Shown: in pieces, positions 52,185 to 59,610 of the stretch | How the letters are laid out: each line of letters opens with the position of its first letter | How positions within the stretch are numbered: position 1 is the stretch's first letter | Assembly (NCBI GenBank): GCA_902388495.1 | Contig: CABMPP010000018.1 | Location: 1-64,000, forward strand | DNA: 64,000 nucleotides | Source: an uncultured Bacteroides sp. | Lineage (GTDB): Bacteria > Bacteroidota > Bacteroidia > Bacteroidales > Bacteroidaceae | Reading direction: 5' to 3' | Notes under the pieces: model-generated | Database searches by the model: none | What the model saw: the letters and a program-made list of their open reading frames with translations, nothing else | What the model was told of the DNA's origin: nothing | Program-made: the position numbers and the translations under genes

Positions 52185-54824
52185 TCAGTCCGCCGGCACC
52201 TTCTGCAGCAGCAGGGGCGGCACGGAGGTGTCGTAGTCCGGAGCACCAGCCTTGCTCAAGGCTTCGCTGTAGGCAGTGTTCTTGACGAAGCGGTAGGGGC
52301 AGAGCTTCTTCTGGTCGGCGGCGTCGGTGCCGAGGGCGCCGTTCCACTTGTCGATGGCCTCGTTCAGCTTGGCGGCAGGGGTGGTGTCGGTGTCGCCGGC
52401 GGTGGCGGGGGCAAACCAGGAGGGGGTGCCATCGGTGGCGTAGGCGGAGGAGATGGAGGGGATAATGTTGTCGTAGTCTTCGCCTATTCCTAACGTCGGC
52501 CTGCTGCCACTGGGGCCGAAGGTTTGCCAGTAGCAGGTGGTGAGGACAGCGGTATTCAATCCCGCTACTCCGCCGTAGATGTCCGTACCCGTCACGCTTC
52601 CTGTGCTGTAGCAGGCTGTGATGGTGGAGTAATTGCTTCCCGCTACTCCGCCGATGTAGTAGCCCGTACCCGTCACGCTTCCCGTGTTGTAGCAGGCGGT
52701 GATGGTGGAGGAGGAGTAGTTTTCTCCCGCTACTCCGCCGATGTAGTAGCCCGTGCTCGTCACGCTTCCCGTGTTGTAGCAGGCGGTGATGGTGGAGGAG
52801 GAGTAGTTTTCTCCCGCTACTCCGCCGGTGTTGCTCGTGCCCGTCACGCTTCCCGTATTGGTGCAGGCGGTGATGGTGGAGGAGTTGTTATTGTATCCCG
52901 CTACTCCGCCGGTGTAGCTCGTGCCCGTCACGCTTCCCGTATTGGTGCAGGCGGTGATGGTGGAGGAGTTGTTATTGTATCCCGCTACTCCGCCGGTGTA
53001 GCCCGTACCCTTCACGCTTCCCGTGTTGTAGCAGGCGGTGATGGAGGAGGAGTTGCTTCCCACTACTCCGCCGGTGTAGCTCGTGCCCTTCACGCTACCC
53101 TTGTTGGTGCAGTTGGTGATGGTGGAGGAGGAGGTACTATATCCCACGATGCCGCCGGTATTCAGTCTTCCCGTCACTGTCCCCTCCACCGTCAGGTTCT
53201 TCACCGTGGCGGGGGAGCCGGTTATGCCGATGCGTCCGAAGAAGCCCTGGTAGCCCTCGTCCGGTCGGTTGATGACGAGCCCGGACACGGTGTGTCCGCC
53301 GCCGTCGAAGGTACCTTGGTAGGGGTAGCTGTAGGTGCCTATCGGCATCCAATTACTCCCCGTATCGTCCTTGGGCAGCAGGCTCAGGTCGATGTTCGCG
53401 GTCAGGGTGCAGTTCAGCTTCAGGATGGCGGCGCCATCGTTTTTCGCGCTGTTCACCAGTGCTGCAAAGCCCTTCAGCCCGGCAGCGCTGTGCACTTCCC
53501 AGCCGGTGACGTTGTCGGTGGCGTCCTTCACTTCGTTGTAGTCGCGGCCTTCTATCAGGTCGCTCTTTATCTCTTCTTCTTCCTCTCCGAATCCCAACTC
53601 TCCCTCCGCCTTCGCGAAGTTCACTTCCGCCTTCGTGGGCGTCAGCGCCAGCGTCATGGGGTAGCGGTGGTTGGCGGCTACGGTGATGGGGGTGGTGCTC
53701 AGGGGGAAGGTGGTGGTGCTGACGACGACGCCGTTGCCGTTCTTCTTCGTCAGCACAGCCTGGAAGGCGAGCACCGTTGCTCCGGCGGGCAGCAGTGCCT
53801 GCAGGGTGCCTACGGCGGGGGTACTGATGGTTCCGGGCGTGCTTCCGCTCACCGCCGTCACGCGGCTGAAGGCGAGGGTGTAGTTGTCCGTGCCATCCTC
53901 GCTGCCGCCGGCGGGGCGTACGGTGGCCATCAGGCTGAGGCCGTCGGCGGTGTAGCCCTCCACGAAGGCGGCGTCGATGAAGATGTCGTCGGGCTTCAGG
54001 CGAAGCATGGCGCCGGCGTGCTGCAGCGTGGCAGAGAACTGCCCCAGGTTGGGGTCGTTCAGGTCGGTGACGATGCGCAGGCTGCCGGAGCCGCTGGTGG
54101 TGGCGGTGGTGGCGACGAGGCGGTCGTAGTACATGCGGGTGGCGATGTTGGTGATGGGGTCGGTGCCGCCCATGTAGAAGTAGCCCGTGGGGGTGGCGTC
54201 GGTGCCGGGGATTAGCTCGGCGGTGGCGCCGCCGTCGTCGTTCTTCAGCGGCTCGTAGGTGAGGCGTGCGCGGGCGTAGGCCCAGGACTCGCCGGGGTGG
54301 GTGTCGGCGTTGGGGCGCAGGGGGTTGTTGGCGGCGTCCTTGGTGCTTATCTGCCAGAGGGGGGTGGCGCCGTTGGCCTGGCGGGTGAGGGTGGCGTGGT
54401 AGGGGTAACTGTCGGCGTCGGGGCTTCCGTCGGGGTTGGCATTGGCGTTGGCATCGGCGGGGCTGAAGCTGTAGTCCAGGGTCAGTGGGTCGCCGGCCTC
54501 GAAGGCGGTGATGATGGCATTGGGCTGCTGGCTGGTGCCGACGCCCAGTTCCTCGTAGACGGCGCGGGTGGTGGCGCTCACGGTGGTGGGACTCCCTCCC
54601 CCCGCTGCGCGGGGTACTCCCCCTAAGACAGGGGGAGAATAGGAGATGTCGCGCGGGGTGAGGAGGGCGGTGGTGGCGGGGTCGTTGCCGTCAGTGCCGT
54701 CGTTGCCCAGGCCGTTATCGTCGGTGCAGGAACCCAGTAGCAGGGAGAGGGCCACGAGCAGATTGGCGGCGGAAGCAATGGTCGCGATGACTGCGAGGAT
54801 GTGTATTACTGTCTTTGATTTCAT
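52185..54824 (-). CDS. Pilin-like GLUG-repeat lipoprotein (879 aa) with repeat element in frame
   Basis: Lipobox LLLGSC (Cys33) and maturation site ATTRAV (Arg87). Between these, residues about 62-78 (SPPVLGGVPRAAGGGS) are encoded by a copy of the dispersed GC-rich repeat at 54591-54640. After the fimbrillin-like region come FAALVNSAKNDG, NWMPIGTYSYP and about nine GLUG repeats (about 555-765), including two exact 28-residue duplicates. The C-terminal signature is CYWQTFGPSGSRPTLGIG, then CPYRFVKNTAY and PPLLL. An outer-membrane pilus component is inferred. Confidence 0.82.
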   Translation of the reverse strand: MKSKTVIHILAVIATIASAANLLVALSLLLGSCTDDNGLGNDGTDGNDPATTALLTPRDISYSPPVLGGVPRAAGGGSPTTVSATTRAVYEELGVGTSQQPNAIITAFEAGDPLTLDYSFSPADANANANPDGSPDADSYPYHATLTRQANGATPLWQISTKDAANNPLRPNADTHPGESWAYARARLTYEPLKNDDGGATAELIPGTDATPTGYFYMGGTDPITNIATRMYYDRLVATTATTSGSGSLRIVTDLNDPNLGQFSATLQHAGAMLRLKPDDIFIDAAFVEGYTADGLSLMATVRPAGGSEDGTDNYTLAFSRVTAVSGSTPGTISTPAVGTLQALLPAGATVLAFQAVLTKKNGNGVVVSTTTFPLSTTPITVAANHRYPMTLALTPTKAEVNFAKAEGELGFGEEEEEIKSDLIEGRDYNEVKDATDNVTGWEVHSAAGLKGFAALVNSAKNDGAAILKLNCTLTANIDLSLLPKDDTGSNWMPIGTYSYPYQGTFDGGGHTVSGLVINRPDEGYQGFFGRIGITGSPATVKNLTVEGTVTGRLNTGGIVGYSTSSSTITNCTNKGSVKGTSYTGGVVGSNSSSITACYNTGSVKGTGYTGGVAGYNNNSSTITACTNTGSVTGTSYTGGVAGYNNNSSTITACTNTGSVTGTSNTGGVAGENYSSSTITACYNTGSVTSTGYYIGGVAGENYSSSTITACYNTGSVTGTGYYIGGVAGSNYSTITACYSTGSVTGTDIYGGVAGLNTAVLTTCYWQTFGPSGSRPTLGIGEDYDNIIPSISSAYATDGTPSWFAPATAGDTDTTPAAKLNEAIDKWNGALGTDAADQKKLCPYRFVKNTAYSEALSKAGAPDYDTSVPPLLLQKVPAD
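52540..53170 (-). repeat. GLUG repeat-coding region with exact tandem duplications
   Basis: 52833-52916 and 52917-53000 are identical 84-bp (28-codon) copies. A second pair of near-exact 87-bp units begins at 52674 and 52761. Such identity implies recent expansion or gene conversion. Confidence 0.85.
54591..54640 (-). repeat. Dispersed repeat copy C inside a coding sequence
   Basis: ACTCCCTCCCCCCGCTGCGC then GGGGTACTCCCCCT matches intergenic copies at 52084-52117 and 54971-55004, continuing into GGGGGAGAAT. It keeps the reading frame of the 879-residue protein. Confidence 0.8.
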
Positions 54825-55117
54825 ATCTGTCTGATGATTTTGTTACGTTACGTTGTTTATCTGTTCTCCTTTCAGGCGGGAGTATCTCAGGCTCCTCCGC
54901 CTGAAAGGGGAGGTGGCCGAAGGCCGGAGGGGTCTCTCGCTTCACCGGAGTAACTTCAAGTGTTGTGCTAAACTCCCTCCCCCCGCTGCGCGGGGTACTC
55001 CCCCTTTCAGGCGGGAGAATCTTGAGTTACTACTGCTTGCGGCTTCACACACGCCCCCGTCAGCTGCGCTGCCACCCCCTCTAACTTAGAGGGGGAGCTT
55101 GAGATACCCTCTGCGTG
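54825..55117. repeat. Intergenic region with dispersed repeat (copy B) and hairpins
   Basis: No gene. 54951-55026 matches copy A almost exactly. CCCCCTCTAA / TTAGAGGGGG (about 55075-55095) forms another hairpin. 54841-54856 (GTTACGTTACGTTG) also occurs upstream of the antitoxin gene at about 48564-48578. Confidence 0.75.
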
Positions 55118-57520
55118 CTATGGCGGCGTTGTCCCCTTCTTCCTCAGCAGGAGCGGGGGGACGGTGGTGTCGGCGTTCGTACCGCCGTCGTAGGACGTGT
55201 TCGCGTAGAACTCGTAGGGGCAGGCGAGGCCGTCGTCGGCGTGGTCGTTGTTCCAGGTGCCGATGGCGGTGTTCAGGCCGGTGAGGGCGGAGGAAGACCA
55301 GGCGGAGGCGGTTGCTATCTTGGTGGTGCCGGAATGAGATTTATTATTGCCGACGCCTTCTGTTGGTCTGTGGCCGGTGCCGAAGGTTTGCCAGTAGCAA
55401 GCGGTGATGGTGGCGTTGTTGAGTGTGCTTCCCACTACTCCGCCGGTGTAGTAGTCTATGCCCGTCACGCTGCCCGTGCTCGTCACGCTTCCCGTGTTGA
55501 TGCAGGCGGTGATGGTGGCGTTGTTGATGTTGTATCCCGTTATTCCGCCGGTGTTGCTGCCCATGTTCATCACACTTCCCGTGTTGGTGCAGGCGATGAT
55601 GGTGGCGGAGGAGTTATTGTATCCCGCTACTCCGCCGACGTAGTTCTTGTCGCTCGTGCCCATCACGCTTCCCGTGTTGGTGGAGGCGGTGATGGTGGAG
55701 CCGGAATTGTATCCCGCTATTCCACCGATGGCGCCGATGTTGCCCGTGCCCGTCACGCTTCCCGTGTTGGTGCAGGCGGTGATGGTGGCGACGTGATTGC
55801 TTCCCGCTATTCCGCCTACAAAGTCATCACCTTTCACTTCTACTCGGCTGACGCAGCTTTCCACCCGGTTTCCGAGCAAACTGCATCCCACGATGCCGCC
55901 GGTGTAGTATTTTCCCGTCACTTTCCCCTCCACCGTCAGATTCTTCACCGTGGCGGGCTTGCTGTATGCGTCGATGTACCCGAAGAAGCCTTGATAGCTC
56001 GTGCTCTCCCGGTTGATGACCAGCCCGGACACTGTGTGCCCGTTGCCATCGAAGGTGCCGGTATAAGGCTTGTCGTGAGTTCCTATCGGCGTCCAGTTGC
56101 TTTCCGTGTCGGGGTTGCTGAGTGCGGGCAGGGTGATGTCTGCTTCGAGGCGGCAGTTCAGGGCGCGGCCTTCGTCGGTGGTGGCGTTGTTCACGGCGTC
56201 GGCAAAGGCTTGCAGGCCAGCGGCATTGTATACTACGTAGGTTTTCTGGCCGTCGGCATCGGTTTCGATTTCGTAGGACTCCTGATCCCATTCCTGATTG
56301 TTGCCGGCCTCGGTGCTTGCATCCGTCAATTCCTCTACGGTTACTTCGTCCGGCGTCAGGGCGTCGTTCACCACGAGGCTGAGGGTGAGGCGCAGGTGCT
56401 CGTTGGCGTTGTAGGCGAAGGCGGTGCCGGTGGCGTAGATGCCGTTGCCGGAATCGGTGTCGCCGCTGGCAAACTCGCTGCCCGTGGCGCGGTTTACGGA
56501 GAGGTCTGTCAAATCCTTGGTCACAGTCTTCGTCTGGCCGCGGTAGGTGTAGCTGATGGAGAGTAACTGTTGCCGCCCGTCGCCACCCGTGGGCACCGGC
56601 TGCGGAGCCAGGTAGATGCTGCCGGACAGGACTTTGCTGCTACCGGACGGGGCGCTGCTGCTGATGAGGACGACTTTCTGAGGGTCGGCATCGGAGGCGG
56701 CATCGGGATTGCTTCCGCCGTCCTTCTTCGCCCTGGGCCAGGGCAGGATGGTGATGTGTGTGGCGTCCGTGGCCACGGCCTCTGCTGCGCAAGGCACGGC
56801 GTAGAGGCTCACCTCGATGTTGCTCAGGTGGCCGAAGTCCGGGCGTCCGCCGCCGGGATTCACCACCACGGTGAGGCGGGCCAGGCGGTTCTGCAGGGTG
56901 CCGAACTGCAGGGGCTGTCGGTGGCCGTCATCGGCCGTCATCTGGTATTTACCCCAAAGCGTGGTCAGTGCAGGGGAGGCTGCGGCGGCGTTGGCGCTGA
57001 GGTCTTCGTTGCGCTTCACGGTGAGGTAGAAGGTTTGCTGAGTGGCGCCTTCGCCCTGTATCTGCGACCAGTAGAGGGGGGCAGGAGTTGCGGCGCCGGT
57101 CTTGGCGGTGACGAAGGAGAGGGTGGGGTTGCCTCCGCCTTCGGTGCCCAGCGTGATGAAGTCGCCGGGGACGGGGTAGGCGGTGAGGCCCTCCGTGCTG
57201 CCTTCGGCGGGCTGGGCAGCGGGGTACCACAGGGTGAGGGCGGAGAGCTTGCTGTCCGGGGGCAGGGCGCGGGTGCTGCGTGTCAAGGTGCCCGAGGCGG
57301 TGGCGGCGGGCAGGGCGGCGGTGGCCACAAGGGCGTCGGGAGCAGTCGGTGCGGGGACGTCTATCGCTTCGCTGGGGTCGCACGCGGCGAGGGTCAGGCA
57401 GAGGAGGCCGGCGGCGATGGCCGTGCTTCGGAGGCTGATGCCCGTGCTGCGGAGGCTGATAAGGGCCGTGCTTCGGCGGGCGGCTTCTTTATACCTTATA
57501 TATATAGGTAGATTCTTCAT
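55118..57520 (-). CDS. Pilin-like GLUG-repeat lipoprotein (800 aa)
   Basis: From ATG 57520 (57535 also possible). The N-terminus is long and contains a 7-residue repeat (ISLRSTG, ISLRSTA) encoded by 21-bp DNA repeats at 57417-57458, before the lipobox LTLAAC (Cys47). Arg sites TRSTRA lie about 35 residues later. A fimbrillin-like region is followed by AGLQAFADAVNNA, NWTPIGTHDKPY and GLUG repeats (about 545-720). The C-terminus has CYWQTFGTGHRPTEGVG, then CPYEFYANTSY and PPLLL. It is 18 bp after the neighbouring fimbrillin gene, so co-transcribed. Confidence 0.8.
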   Translation of the reverse strand: MKNLPIYIRYKEAARRSTALISLRSTGISLRSTAIAAGLLCLTLAACDPSEAIDVPAPTAPDALVATAALPAATASGTLTRSTRALPPDSKLSALTLWYPAAQPAEGSTEGLTAYPVPGDFITLGTEGGGNPTLSFVTAKTGAATPAPLYWSQIQGEGATQQTFYLTVKRNEDLSANAAAASPALTTLWGKYQMTADDGHRQPLQFGTLQNRLARLTVVVNPGGGRPDFGHLSNIEVSLYAVPCAAEAVATDATHITILPWPRAKKDGGSNPDAASDADPQKVVLISSSAPSGSSKVLSGSIYLAPQPVPTGGDGRQQLLSISYTYRGQTKTVTKDLTDLSVNRATGSEFASGDTDSGNGIYATGTAFAYNANEHLRLTLSLVVNDALTPDEVTVEELTDASTEAGNNQEWDQESYEIETDADGQKTYVVYNAAGLQAFADAVNNATTDEGRALNCRLEADITLPALSNPDTESNWTPIGTHDKPYTGTFDGNGHTVSGLVINRESTSYQGFFGYIDAYSKPATVKNLTVEGKVTGKYYTGGIVGCSLLGNRVESCVSRVEVKGDDFVGGIAGSNHVATITACTNTGSVTGTGNIGAIGGIAGYNSGSTITASTNTGSVMGTSDKNYVGGVAGYNNSSATIIACTNTGSVMNMGSNTGGITGYNINNATITACINTGSVTSTGSVTGIDYYTGGVVGSTLNNATITACYWQTFGTGHRPTEGVGNNKSHSGTTKIATASAWSSSALTGLNTAIGTWNNDHADDGLACPYEFYANTSYDGGTNADTTVPPLLLRKKGTTPP
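55390..55930 (-). repeat. GLUG repeat-coding region
   Basis: About seven in-frame units with shared words CGCTTCCCGTGTTG, GCAGGCGGTGATGGTGG and TCCCGCTATTCCGCC. Confidence 0.75.
57417..57458 (-). repeat. 21-bp tandem repeat in a signal-sequence region
   Basis: Two 21-bp units (GTGCTTCGGAGGCTG and GTGCTGCGGAGGCTG cores) plus a partial third encode repeated ISLRST in the n-region of the 800-residue lipoprotein. Confidence 0.7.
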
Positions 57521-57538
57521 GCTTGGTTTCTCCATCGT

Positions 57539-59554
57539 TTAGTTATTGTCCGGTTTCAGTTCTCCGCTGCCCTCGAGGTTGTCCCAGCCGGCCAGCGTCA
57601 GGGCGAAGCCTACGCCCGTCTCGTTCACGGTCAGGGTCAGGGTGTAGTGCTTGCCGGGCTCCAGCTGCTCGAACTTGCCGGTGCCGGCGTTGCTGTCGGT
57701 GCTGCTTGCCGTGGGGGCGGGCAGCGTATTCAGCTGCACGGTGTAGGAGTTCTCGTTGTCGCCGCGCACCAGCTTCACGGTGCAGTCGTCTCCCAGCGTC
57801 TGCGGTGCCACGAGGTAGGTGATACCGTCCTCGGACGTGATGGCTTCGGCGCCGAAGGCGTAGGGGGCGGTGATGCTTTCGGCTTGGTCCGTCAGCTGGA
57901 TTGCGGCTGTGCCGTCCGCCTGCAGGGTGACGCCGCCTTGTGCTGCTATTCTCTTCAGGTTGATGCTGCGGCCGGTCAGTGCTGCGACGAGGGCGTTTTT
58001 ATCGTCTGCGCTGGGGGCATCGGGAGTATCGGTGTATCCCGTGCCGGGCAGCAGCTTCACGGTGAGCTTCGCCATGGTGTGCGTCATTCGGAAGTTGAGC
58101 GGTGCGCCATACTCGGCGGTGGCGATGCCGGTGCAGATGTCCTGCTCGTTGCCCACGGTCGGCGTGGCGGCCGGGGTGTAGCGGCAGACGAAGGTGTACG
58201 GGTTGCCCGTCTGGGCAATGTTGTCCCAGTAGATGGGGGTGGAGCCTGAAGCCGGCGCCCAGCCTTTGCCGGTGCCGGCGGAGTAACTGTAGGCGGTGGC
58301 GTAGCTTGCGGCGGACTGAACGGTGCCGTCCTTCACGTAGTGCACGCTGAGGTGGTCGCCTTCGGCGGGGGCGATGCCGCTGTCAGCATCGGGCGTGCCG
58401 CCCTTCAGTCCGTCCACGGTGACGGTTGTGCCTGTGCTGTTCGTCTCCCACTCCTTCAGCTGCATGCTCAGGCTGATGTCGCTCTTGGTCAGGGTGACGT
58501 TGATGACGTTGTTGGCGGCCTGCTGCAGCTCGTAGTCGTTGCTCACTCTTACGCTGTAGGTCTGCGTCGGGGGCGTTGCGCCTTCGCCTGCAGCGGTGAT
58601 GCTGATGACGGCGATGACCGTGCCCCGGGCTATGGTCTGCGGCACGCAGATGGCTTCGAAGCTGACGGCGGCGTTCTCCTGAGGCGTGGCGCATCGGCAG
58701 GGCGTGATGTCCTTCTTCTTCGTACCCACGTTGGTGATGATCTTGGCGGCATCGGCCTTGCCCACGAAGAGGACGTCGCACGTGGTGCTGAGTTCCTTCA
58801 CGGTGACGACGGCCTGCTTCAGCTGCTGGGCGGTGTAGGCGCCGTCATCGCCGGAGTTATCCACAAGATTGATGGTCAGCTTGGCCAGGGCGTGGGTGAA
58901 GAGGAGGAGTTTCTGTCCGTTGGCTCCCTTGTTGGCGGTGTAGGTCAGTCCGCGCATGTTGCTGCTGACGAGCAGGTCGTTGGCGGTGAGCACCTGGCTG
59001 CCGGGGGTTGCACCATTGCCGGACTGGTCGGTGGAGACGGCCCAGGAGATGCCTTCGCCGGTGCTGCCGGTGGGGTCGTCTGCCTGGGTGGTGGTGCCTG
59101 TATTTCCTGCCTTGTTCAGGGGCGCCGGGCTGCTGTAAGGGCTGTAGGCATAGATGTCGAGTGCGGTGCTGTAGTTGTTCCAGTAGATGGGGTCGCCATT
59201 GTCGGCGAGGGTTCCCGTGCCGCTGTACAGGCGGTTGGCGCTGGCGGCCTCCATGCCTGTGAGGGTGGAGGCACCGTTAGCGGCGAAGAAGACGCCTACC
59301 TGTGCGGTGGCATCCAGGTCGCGGGGGACGTCGGTGGCGCGGGTGGTGCCGGATGCGGTGCCGTTGGCGGATGCGGTGCCGTTGGCGCGTGTACCGGGTG
59401 CGGTATGCAGGATGGTGTTGCTCAAGCCGAAGCTGAGGTCGATGGCTTCGGGGGCATCCTGGTCTGTGGCTTCATCGTTCTGGCAGGCGCCGACGCTGAG
59501 GGCGGTTACTGCCAAGGCTACTGCGGCAGCCCATAAGTGGAGTTTCTTTTCCAT
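57539..59554 (-). CDS. Fimbrillin-family lipoprotein (671 aa)
   Basis: Lipobox SVGAC (Cys24), Arg sites GTRANG (56) and TTRATD (72), with an 18-bp repeat encoding ANGTAS twice between them. Two fimbrillin-type halves follow, each with a motif of the kind PIYWNNYSTALDIYAYSPY (about 133-151) and PIYWDNIAQTGNPYTF (about 441-456). No GLUG repeats. It is likely a shaft or anchor pilin. It lies 56 bp downstream of the first pilin gene and 18 bp upstream of the GLUG gene. Confidence 0.83.
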   Translation of the reverse strand: MEKKLHLWAAAVALAVTALSVGACQNDEATDQDAPEAIDLSFGLSNTILHTAPGTRANGTASANGTASGTTRATDVPRDLDATAQVGVFFAANGASTLTGMEAASANRLYSGTGTLADNGDPIYWNNYSTALDIYAYSPYSSPAPLNKAGNTGTTTQADDPTGSTGEGISWAVSTDQSGNGATPGSQVLTANDLLVSSNMRGLTYTANKGANGQKLLLFTHALAKLTINLVDNSGDDGAYTAQQLKQAVVTVKELSTTCDVLFVGKADAAKIITNVGTKKKDITPCRCATPQENAAVSFEAICVPQTIARGTVIAVISITAAGEGATPPTQTYSVRVSNDYELQQAANNVINVTLTKSDISLSMQLKEWETNSTGTTVTVDGLKGGTPDADSGIAPAEGDHLSVHYVKDGTVQSAASYATAYSYSAGTGKGWAPASGSTPIYWDNIAQTGNPYTFVCRYTPAATPTVGNEQDICTGIATAEYGAPLNFRMTHTMAKLTVKLLPGTGYTDTPDAPSADDKNALVAALTGRSINLKRIAAQGGVTLQADGTAAIQLTDQAESITAPYAFGAEAITSEDGITYLVAPQTLGDDCTVKLVRGDNENSYTVQLNTLPAPTASSTDSNAGTGKFEQLEPGKHYTLTLTVNETGVGFALTLAGWDNLEGSGELKPDNN

Positions 59555-59610
59555 ATTGTTTTTTTATTCTATAATCTTTTTATCTGTTACTCTAAATCCA
59601 TCTCCCTGTC

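Noticed and set aside
52540..53170. CRISPR-like repeats in the GLUG genes
   Set aside because: The repeats are in frame, code for GLUG motifs and have no spacers.
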